Origin: Betaproteobacteria bacterium
GTDB taxonomy: Bacteria; Pseudomonadota; Gammaproteobacteria; Burkholderiales; Thiobacillaceae
DNA length: 13,540 nucleotides
NCBI GenBank assembly: GCA_016873905.1
Contig: VGVU01000025.1
Location: forward strand, 1-13,540
Direction: 5' to 3'
The position numbers and the translations under genes are program-made. Below, piece by piece: positions 1 through 5,348 of this stretch. How positions within the stretch are numbered: position 1 is the first letter of the stretch; each line of letters starts with the position of its first letter. The notes under the pieces were generated by a model. It ran no database searches. It was not told the DNA's origin and saw only the letters and a program-made list of their open reading frames with translations.

Positions 1-566
1 CCCGCCAGATCCGCATAACTGGACGCAGTCTCGCGCCAGGTGCCCGGTTGCAGTCCGTCCAGTGTGATCGCGCCGATGGCCTGGCGAATCAGGCGCAAGG
101 TCGGCAGGCCCACATGGGCGGTCATACGCCGCACCTGACGATTCTTGCCTTCACTGATGATGATCTCGAGCCACGCCGTCGGGATCGCCTTGCGAAAACG
201 GATCGGCGGATCCCGCGGCCAGAGAGGAGCGACCTCCGCCTCTGACAGACGGCGCACCCGGGCGGGTTGGGTCGTGAAATCGGCATACCGAACCCCCCTG
301 CGCAAGGCCTCCAGCGCCGCCTCGGTGGGCTCACCCTCCACCTGAACCCAGTAGGTCTTGGGCAACTTGTAACGAGGGTCGGCAATACGCGCCTGCAAGG
401 CCCCATCATCGGTCAACAAGAGCAGGCCCTCGCTATCGGCATCGAGTCGCCCGGCCACATACACATTGGGCCTCTGAATCAGATCAGCCAGGCCGCGCCA
501 GCGCCCCTCCGGCGTGAACTGGCTGAGAAAGCCATAGGGCTTGTTAAGCAAAACCAGGCAAGACAT
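1..566 (-). CDS. rluE: 23S rRNA pseudouridine synthase RluE-like (C-terminus cut by window edge)
   Basis: The protein isomerises a uridine of 23S rRNA to pseudouridine (U2457 in E. coli, if RluE). 188 codons are visible. The RsuA/RluB/RluE family signature GRLDADSEGLLLLTDDG lies at residues 39-55 with catalytic Asp42. The C-terminal motif EGKNRQVRRM followed by AHVGLPTLRLIR is intact. The N-terminus starts directly with the catalytic domain (MSCLVLLNKPYGFLSQF) and has no S4 domain, which favours RluE over RsuA or RluB. WPRDPPIRFRKAIPTAWL is also RluE-like as I recall that protein. The reading frame is still open at base 1, so only a few C-terminal residues are probably missing. It starts 32 bp after the trpC stop with no clear Shine-Dalgarno site, so it is presumably the last known member of the dnaB-alr-trpC run. 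Sure of the family, fairly sure of RluE. Confidence 0.88.
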   Translation of the reverse strand, partial: MSCLVLLNKPYGFLSQFTPEGRWRGLADLIQRPNVYVAGRLDADSEGLLLLTDDGALQARIADPRYKLPKTYWVQVEGEPTEAALEALRRGVRYADFTTQPARVRRLSEAEVAPLWPRDPPIRFRKAIPTAWLEIIISEGKNRQVRRMTAHVGLPTLRLIRQAIGAITLDGLQPGTWRETASSYADLA

Positions 567-598
567 CCGAACGCACCGGCGCGGTAACGGGCCGCAGA

Positions 599-1378
599 TC
601 AGGCAAACAGCCGCGCCAGCTCGGTTCCGGGGTCGGCCGCACGCATAAAAGCCTCGCCCACCAAAAAGGTATTCACCCCATGCTCGCGCATGAGGGCCAC
701 ATCGGCCGGGGCAAGGATGCCAGACTCGGTGACGGCCATGCGCTCCTGCCCAATCATGGAGAGCAGATCCAGCGTGGTCGCGAGACGGGTCTCAAAAGTG
801 CGCAGATTGCGGTTGTTGATACCCATCAGCGGGGTCTTGAGTGTCAAGGCCTGCTCCAGCTCGGCCGCGTCGTGGCTTTCGACCAGCACCGCCATGCCCA
901 GCTCCAGCGCCAAGGCCTCCAAATCCTGCATGTGTGGCGTTTCCAGCGCGGCAACGATAAGCAGGATGGCGTCGGCCCCCATCGCCCGCGCCTCCCACAC
1001 CTGGCCCGCATCAATGATGAAATCCTTGCGCAACACGGGCAGGGCGCACGCCGCGCGGGCCTCGATCAGGTAGTCCGCTGCGCCCTGAAAATAGTCGCGG
1101 TCGGTCAGCACCGACAAGCAGGCCGCGCCGCCAGCGGCGTAGCTTTGCGCGATCTCGGCCGGGCGAAAATCGGCGCGGATGATGCCCCGGCTGGGGCTGG
1201 CTTTTTTGATCTCGGCAATCACGGCGGCCTGCCTGGCAGCGGTCTTGGCACGCAGCGCACCGACAAAATCGCGGGGCGTCGTAGCCTCCGAGGCGCGCGC
1301 CTGCAGTTGGGCCAGCGGCGGCAGGGCCGCTATCTCTGCGCGCTTGGTCTCAAGGATACGGGTGAGGATGTCGGACAT
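599..1378 (-). CDS. trpC: Indole-3-glycerol phosphate synthase
   Basis: It converts 1-(2-carboxyphenylamino)-1-deoxyribulose 5-phosphate to indole-3-glycerol phosphate in cytosolic tryptophan synthesis. It is a single TIM barrel of 259 aa, the normal length for monofunctional TrpC; no TrpF domain is fused. All expected active-site residues are present: Glu56 and Lys58 in AEIKKASPSRG, Lys118 in LPVLRKDF, Glu167 in LVESHD, Asn188/189 in GINNRNL and Ser219 in VTESG. The phosphate-binding end FLVGEAFMR is intact. The ATG lies only 3 bp after the alr stop, so translation is probably coupled to alr. The usual partners trpG and trpD are not in the window; the upstream neighbours are alr and dnaB, an unusual setting for this gene. 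Identification is essentially certain. Confidence 0.97.
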   Translation of the reverse strand: MSDILTRILETKRAEIAALPPLAQLQARASEATTPRDFVGALRAKTAARQAAVIAEIKKASPSRGIIRADFRPAEIAQSYAAGGAACLSVLTDRDYFQGAADYLIEARAACALPVLRKDFIIDAGQVWEARAMGADAILLIVAALETPHMQDLEALALELGMAVLVESHDAAELEQALTLKTPLMGINNRNLRTFETRLATTLDLLSMIGQERMAVTESGILAPADVALMREHGVNTFLVGEAFMRAADPGTELARLFA

Positions 1379-1381
1379 GGT

Positions 1382-2470
1382 TCAGGTTTCTTCTACAGGG
1401 ACGCGCGCAGATAGCGCGGTAAAGAGTTCGTAGGCGATGGTGCCGGCAGCCGCAGCCACTCGTTCGGCCGGCAGCGCGCCACCCCACAGCGTCACCGGGC
1501 TGCCGACATGGGCGTTGGGACACGGCGTAAGATCGACACACAACATGTCCATCGACACCCGCCCCAAGGTACGCGTCTCTCGGCCTTCAACCAGAATGGG
1601 CGTGCCGGTGGGCGCATGGCGCGGATAACCATCGGCATAGCCACAGGCGACGATGCCGATGTTCATATCCTGCGGGGCCATGAAGGCGTGGCCATAGCCC
1701 AGTCCCTCGCCGCGGGCCACACGACGAACCGCAATCAGGCGCGACTCCAGCGTCATCGCCGCTGCCAAGCCCAGATCGGAACCGGTCTGTCCGGCAAAGG
1801 GCGAGGCCCCGTACAGCATGATGCCGGGCCGCACCCAATCGCCCACCACTGCGGGGTAGCGCAACAGGGCCGCCGAATTGGCCAGGCTGACCGGCAGGGC
1901 AAGACCTTGCGTACATTCGCTGAAAACCTGCTGCTGCGCCGCAACCCCAATAGCCGGCTCATCGGCCCCGGCAAAATGGGTCATCAGAGTGACGCTCGCC
2001 ACCGAGGCGCAGGCCTGCAGGGCCGCAAGGGCCGCACGGGCGCGGCTGGCCGGGATACCCAGACGATGCATCCCTGTGTCGATTTTGAGCCAGACATCCA
2101 GGCGATGCGGTAACGCGGCCCTGGCCAACAGGGTGATCTGGTCTTCGCGATGAATCACGGGGCGTAAGTGGGCATGGGCCATGGCCTCCAGCTCATCGCC
2201 GCTGAAAAATCCCTCGAGGAGAACGATGGGGTGGCTATACCCGGCGTGACGCAATGCCAGGGCCTCGTCGAGCGACAGGACGGCAAATCCATCGGCATTT
2301 CGCAAGGCCTCGGCCGCACGCAGGATCCCGTGACCATAGGCATTGGCCTTGATCACCGCCAATACCCGCGCCTGCGGATGGGCCGCCAGAGTGGCCCGCC
2401 GCGCCACGCCCAGGTTATGGGTCAGCGCGGCACGATCAATGCGAACAACAAGGGGGCGTTGGGAAAGCAT
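1382..2470 (-). CDS. alr: Alanine racemase
   Basis: This PLP enzyme interconverts L- and D-alanine, supplying D-Ala for peptidoglycan. It has 362 aa, the usual size (E. coli Alr 359). The PLP-binding lysine is Lys41 in AVIKANAYGHG. The N-terminal TIM barrel contains KIDTGMHRLG (residues 129-138), THFAGAD and the phosphate-site stretch RPGIMLYG (214-221). The second catalytic base is the Tyr in GYADGYPR (Tyr278), followed by GRVSMDMLCVDL (303-314) of the C-terminal beta domain. The ATG is 10 bp after the dnaB stop, and no good Shine-Dalgarno sequence precedes it, suggesting translational coupling to dnaB. The dnaB-alr order is common in Pseudomonas-like bacteria. Alr and the catabolic DadX cannot be told apart by sequence alone; the dnaB context favours the biosynthetic Alr. 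Confidence 0.97.
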   Translation of the reverse strand: MLSQRPLVVRIDRAALTHNLGVARRATLAAHPQARVLAVIKANAYGHGILRAAEALRNADGFAVLSLDEALALRHAGYSHPIVLLEGFFSGDELEAMAHAHLRPVIHREDQITLLARAALPHRLDVWLKIDTGMHRLGIPASRARAALAALQACASVASVTLMTHFAGADEPAIGVAAQQQVFSECTQGLALPVSLANSAALLRYPAVVGDWVRPGIMLYGASPFAGQTGSDLGLAAAMTLESRLIAVRRVARGEGLGYGHAFMAPQDMNIGIVACGYADGYPRHAPTGTPILVEGRETRTLGRVSMDMLCVDLTPCPNAHVGSPVTLWGGALPAERVAAAAGTIAYELFTALSARVPVEET

Positions 2471-2480
2471 AGGGAAGCGA

Positions 2481-3854
2481 TCAGCCGATTGACATGTCGA
2501 TCGCGTGGTTCTCGAATCGCGTGTGTTCGCCTAGGAAGGTGAGGCGGACCGTGCCAATAGGACCGTTACGCTGCTTGCCAATGATGAGTTCGGCGGTGCC
2601 CCGATCCGCGCTATCGGGGTTGTAGACCTCATCACGATAGATAAACAGGATCAGGTCGGCGTCCTGTTCAATGGCGCCCGATTCTCTCAGGTCCGACATC
2701 ACCGGCCGTTTGTTGGGGCGCTGTTCAAGGGCCCGGTTCAGCTGGGAGAGGGCGATGACCGGCACATGCAGTTCTTTGGCGAGCCCCTTCAGCGAACGGG
2801 AGATCTCGGACAACTCCGTCGCGCGGTTTTCTTCCCGGCCGCTTTGGCTACCGGACATGAGTTGCAGGTAGTCCACCACGATCAGGCCGAGCTTGCCACC
2901 GCAGGTCCGCGCCAGACGGCGGGCACGGGCACGCATTTCCATGACAGTAAGACCCGGGGTTTCGTCGATGAAGAGCGGGGCCTCGTCGAGCCGACCCAAG
3001 GCATGCGTCAAGCGGGGCCAATCGTCATCCGAGATGCGCCCGGTACGCAGTTTGTGCTGGTCGAGCCGCCCCACCGAACCCAGCATCCGCATGACCAGTT
3101 GCGAGGCCCCCATTTCCATGGAGAACACGGCGACCGGTAGCCGGGCATCGAGCGCCACATGCTCGGCAATATTCAGCGACAGGGCCGTCTTGCCCATACT
3201 CGGCCGACCCGCGACGATGATGAGGTCGCCCGGCTGCATCCCCGAGGTCCGCGAATCGAGGTCGGCAAAACCGGTGGGTACGCCGGTGACATCGCTATCG
3301 GAGTCGCGGTTATAGAGTTCGTCGATGCGATTGACCGCATCGATAAGCAGCGGCTTGATCTCCAGAAAACCGGAAGCGGCACGCGCGCCGGCCTCACGAA
3401 TCTCGAAGACCTTGGCCTCGGCATGATCGAGAATATCAGAAGCGCTGCGGCCAGCCGGGTTGTAAGCCGCATCGGCGATATCGCCGCCAACGGAGGCGAG
3501 ACGGCGCAACAAGGCACGCTCGCGCACAATCTCGGCGTAGCGGCGAATATTGGCGGCGGACGGGGTATTGGCCACCAGCGAGGCAATATAGGCCAGCCCC
3601 CCCACCTGATCGATCTGGTTGTGCGACTCCAGCGCCTCGGCCACGGTAATGGCATCGGCCGCCGCATTCTGATCAATGAGGCGCGCCATCTGGCGCCAAA
3701 TGGCGCGATGGTCGGCGCGGTAAAAATCCGCCTCGCCGATCAGGTCAACCACCCGTTCCCAAGCGCTGTTGTCGAGCATGAGGCCGCCCAGCACGGACTG
3801 TTCCGCCTCGATAGAGTGCGGTGGAAGTTTCAGTCCTGCGAGATCGGTATCCAT
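2481..3854 (-). CDS. dnaB: Replicative DNA helicase DnaB
   Basis: Hexameric 5'-3' helicase that unwinds DNA at the replication fork and recruits primase. The N-terminal domain carries PPHSIEAEQSVLGGLMLDN (residues 13-31 counted from the first ATG). The RecA-like motor has Walker A GRPSMGKT (218-225), Walker B LGLIVVDYLQLM (324-335), the SDLRESGAIEQDAD segment (389-402) and KQRNGPIGTV (429-438). There is no intein, although DnaB is a frequent intein host. Two ATGs are possible, at 3860 and 3854. The only Shine-Dalgarno-like GAGG (3863-3866) is 2 nt from the first but 8 nt from the second, so I chose Met3 at 3854 (457 aa; 459 aa from 3860). It is separated from rplI by a terminator and has its own candidate promoter. 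Confidence 0.97.
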   Translation of the reverse strand: MDTDLAGLKLPPHSIEAEQSVLGGLMLDNSAWERVVDLIGEADFYRADHRAIWRQMARLIDQNAAADAITVAEALESHNQIDQVGGLAYIASLVANTPSAANIRRYAEIVRERALLRRLASVGGDIADAAYNPAGRSASDILDHAEAKVFEIREAGARAASGFLEIKPLLIDAVNRIDELYNRDSDSDVTGVPTGFADLDSRTSGMQPGDLIIVAGRPSMGKTALSLNIAEHVALDARLPVAVFSMEMGASQLVMRMLGSVGRLDQHKLRTGRISDDDWPRLTHALGRLDEAPLFIDETPGLTVMEMRARARRLARTCGGKLGLIVVDYLQLMSGSQSGREENRATELSEISRSLKGLAKELHVPVIALSQLNRALEQRPNKRPVMSDLRESGAIEQDADLILFIYRDEVYNPDSADRGTAELIIGKQRNGPIGTVRLTFLGEHTRFENHAIDMSIG

Positions 3855-3862
3855 TGCCATAG

Positions 3863-3866
3863 CCTC
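3863..3866 (-). promoter_or_regulatory. Shine-Dalgarno site deciding the dnaB start
   Basis: GAGG on the minus strand. It is 8 nt before the ATG at 3854 and only 2 nt before the ATG at 3860, so it favours the shorter protein. Confidence 0.55.
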
Positions 3867-3906
3867 AAGATTAGCCCACGCTGTCGGGTATTAACCTAAG
3901 CGGCGC

Positions 3907-3912
3907 ATTCTA
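3907..3912 (-). promoter_or_regulatory. Candidate -10 box for dnaB-alr-trpC-rluE
   Basis: TAGAAT on the minus strand, preceded by TG at -1/-2 and followed by GCGCCGC, a GC-rich discriminator. It lies between the rplI terminator and dnaB, about 50 bp before the start codon. No convincing -35 hexamer is seen 16-18 bp upstream. The position makes it the natural promoter for the dnaB run. Confidence 0.45.
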
Positions 3913-3948
3913 CACGCCTGCCCCATCCTCACGGCCTCCTCCCAAAAA

Positions 3949-3984
3949 ACAAAAATCCCGCCGACCTTAACAGGGTCGACGGGA
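3949..3984 (-). terminator. Rho-independent terminator of the rpsF-rpsR-rplI operon
   Basis: On the minus strand the arms TCCCGTCGACC and GGTCGGCGGGA (11 bp with one G-T pair, + strand 3956-3966 and 3974-3984) enclose a 7-nt loop. They are followed by TTTTTGTTTTTTGGG. The stem begins 18 bp after the rplI stop. This separates the ribosomal operon from dnaB. Confidence 0.9.
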
Positions 3985-4002
3985 CTTTTCAGGGTGAGGC
4001 TA

Positions 4003-4449
4003 TTACTCGGGTCGAACCGTGACCATGATGTCCACCAGGACATCCGAATGCAACGCAAGGGTCAGCGTGCTCTCACCAATGGTCTTGATCGGGCCGGTCG
4101 GCATACGCACCTGAGCCTTGGCCACATCGTGGCCTTCAGCCTTGATGGCCTCCGCGATGTCCGCGTTGGTGACCGAACCAAACAGACGACCGTCCGGGCC
4201 GGCCTTCTGGGTCAGCGTCAGAACAAAGCCTTCGAGACGAGCTGCCTGGGCCTGAGCCGCCGCCAGCTTGGTCGCTGCCAGGGCCTCAAGCTCGGCCTTT
4301 TTCTGAGCGAAGACTTCAAGGTTAGCCGCCGTAGCACGACGCGCAATGCCCTTGGGGATCAGGAAATTACGGGCATAGCCGTCCTTAACCTTGACCACAT
4401 CGCCAAGGCCGCCCAAATTGGTAACTTTTTCCATGAGGATAATTTGCAT
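4003..4449 (-). CDS. rplI: 50S ribosomal protein L9
   Basis: bL9 of the large ribosomal subunit, 148 aa (E. coli 149). The N-terminal 23S rRNA-binding domain shows the family signature: LGGLGDVVKVKDGYARNFL (residues 12-30) followed by IPKGIARRAT. A long helix rich in Ala/Lys/Glu (about 41-72) leads to the C-terminal domain containing LFGSVTNADIAEAIKAEG (89-106). An AGAGGA Shine-Dalgarno site sits about 6 nt upstream of the ATG. The gene begins 12 bp after the rpsR stop and ends just before the strong terminator at 3949-3984, so it is the last gene of the ribosomal operon. Nothing unusual. Confidence 0.97.
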   Translation of the reverse strand: MQIILMEKVTNLGGLGDVVKVKDGYARNFLIPKGIARRATAANLEVFAQKKAELEALAATKLAAAQAQAARLEGFVLTLTQKAGPDGRLFGSVTNADIAEAIKAEGHDVAKAQVRMPTGPIKTIGESTLTLALHSDVLVDIMVTVRPE

Positions 4450-4461
4450 GATGGGTCCTCT

Positions 4462-4743
4462 TTAGGCGTGGTGCAGATCAGTGTAGGGCAACAGGGCCAG
4501 GAAACGGGCACGCTTGATGGCCGTAGTCAACTGACGCTGATAGTGCGACTTGGTGCCGCTGACGCGGGCCGGCTGAATCTTGCCGTTCTCAGCGATGAAT
4601 TCCTTCAGGACTTCAACGCCCTTGTAGTCGATCTCTTTAACCTTTTCGACCGTGAAGCGGCAGAATTTACGGCGGCGGAACAGGGCGTTACCGCGCTTCT
4701 TGTTTTTGTCCTTGTCGAGGGGTTTACGACGAACGAATGCCAT
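4462..4743 (-). CDS. rpsR: 30S ribosomal protein S18, with extended N-terminus
   Basis: bS18 of the small subunit platform, which forms a heterodimer with S6. The core is unmistakable: LFRRRKFCRFT (residues 21-31), EIDYKGVEVLKEFI and SHYQRQLTTAIKRARFLALL followed by PYTD near the C-terminus. The protein is 93 aa, against 75 in E. coli, because of a basic, lysine-rich N-terminal extension (about residues 1-19). The longer start is supported by a perfect AAGGAG, 5 nt before the ATG, that overlaps the rpsF stop. Only 9 bp separate it from rpsF, so no priB is present between them, as in Pseudomonas and unlike enterics. Similar extensions are known in other proteobacterial S18 proteins. Confidence 0.97.
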   Translation of the reverse strand: MAFVRRKPLDKDKNKKRGNALFRRRKFCRFTVEKVKEIDYKGVEVLKEFIAENGKIQPARVSGTKSHYQRQLTTAIKRARFLALLPYTDLHHA

Positions 4744-4748
4744 GGTGA

Positions 4749-4754
4749 CTCCTT
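4749..4754 (-). promoter_or_regulatory. rpsR ribosome binding site overlapping the rpsF stop
   Basis: AAGGAG on the minus strand; its first two bases are the last two of the rpsF TAA stop codon. Spacing to the rpsR ATG is 5 nt. It supports the extended S18 start and translational coupling with S6. Confidence 0.8.
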
Positions 4755-5145
4755 ATACGGTTTCGGTGGCAACAGCGGCGGCATCAACAGTCTTGTCAGA
4801 CTGCGGCGCCAGCAGATTGCGGGACTTCTCTTCCTTCATCATCGGCGACTGCTCAGTGATCGCTTCGTCGCGCTTGATGGTGAGATGACGGAGGATGGCA
4901 TCGTTGAAGCGGAAGCCGTGCTCCAGTTCGTTCAGGGTTTCCTGATCAATCTCGATGTTCATCAGCACATAGTGTGCCTTGTGCATCTTCTGGATGCTGT
5001 AAGCCATCTGGCGACGGCCCCAGTCTTCGAGACGGTGAATGCGGCCGGAACGACCTTCGATCAAGGTTTTGTAACGCTCGATCATGGCCGGCACCTGCTC
5101 GCTTTGGTCCGGATGGACGATAAAAACGATTTCGTAGTGACGCAT
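4753..5145 (-). CDS. rpsF: 30S ribosomal protein S6
   Basis: bS6 of the small subunit, the partner of S18. It has 130 aa, the normal size. The start MRHYEIVFIVHPDQSEQV is typical, as are RLEDWGRRQMAYSIQKMHKA (residues 42-61) and HYVLMNIEID. The ferredoxin-like fold covers about residues 1-97. The C-terminal tail (about 98-130) is Ala/Thr/Lys-rich and ends ATETV; it lacks the run of glutamates that RimK extends in E. coli. An AAGGAA Shine-Dalgarno site lies 5 nt upstream. It is the first gene of the rpsF-rpsR-rplI operon, behind a good promoter and a structured leader that may bind the S6:S18 complex (see the leader entry). Confidence 0.97.
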   Translation of the reverse strand: MRHYEIVFIVHPDQSEQVPAMIERYKTLIEGRSGRIHRLEDWGRRQMAYSIQKMHKAHYVLMNIEIDQETLNELEHGFRFNDAILRHLTIKRDEAITEQSPMMKEEKSRNLLAPQSDKTVDAAAVATETV

Positions 5146-5180
5146 GGTTTTCCTTTTGGACTAATGGCTTTTGGCTCATG

Positions 5181-5245
5181 GCCACCGGTCGACAGAGTCT
5201 CTGCACGCCGTGTGGCAAGGGTCCGGCAGATGGTCATCCACCGGA
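5181..5245 (-). ncRNA. Structured rpsF 5' leader, candidate S6:S18 autoregulatory element
   Basis: Two hairpins can be drawn on the minus-strand transcript between the predicted start site (about 5248) and rpsF. Hairpin 1 (5245-5222) is an uninterrupted 10-bp stem including two G-U pairs, closed by the tetraloop GACC. Hairpin 2 (5216-5181) has GCCAC/GUGGC, a bulged A, CGG/CCG, a symmetric internal loop (CGU/CGA), GCAGA/UCUGU and a 3-nt loop. Known biology: many bacteria control rpsF operons by binding of the S6:S18 complex to a leader RNA that carries a conserved CCG. A CCG is present here at 5188-5186. I could not compare it with the family model, so assignment to that family is inference. 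Confidence 0.5.
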
Positions 5246-5254
5246 AGACCGCGG

Positions 5255-5283
5255 ATTTTAATGTGGAATCCGTGGGAAATCAA
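5255..5283 (-). promoter_or_regulatory. Sigma70-type promoter of the rpsF operon
   Basis: TTGATT (5283-5278), a 17-bp spacer and TAAAAT (5260-5255) on the minus strand. This is the best -35/-10 pair in the window. The predicted start near 5248 gives a leader of about 100 nt before rpsF. Confidence 0.8.
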
Positions 5284-5310
5284 GTCGGTGTCGGAGTCGG
5301 AATAACACTG

Positions 5311-5338
5311 CAACGCGCCCAGCCAAGGCCGGGGCGCC
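5311..5338 (-). terminator. Possible terminator after the decarboxylase gene
   Basis: On the minus strand GCGCCC and GGGCGC pair (+ strand 5335-5330 region and 5320-5315). Imperfect inner pairing GGCC/GGCT leaves one bulged C. The following sequence is only modestly T-rich (GTTGCAGTGTTATT). It begins about 13 bp after the decarboxylase stop, so the position is right, but the T-tract is poor. Confidence 0.35.
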
Positions 5339-5348
5339 GGGTTTACGA

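Noticed and set aside
3159..3899. 246-codon plus-strand open frame opposite dnaB
   Set aside because: Antisense to conserved dnaB coding sequence; composition-driven.
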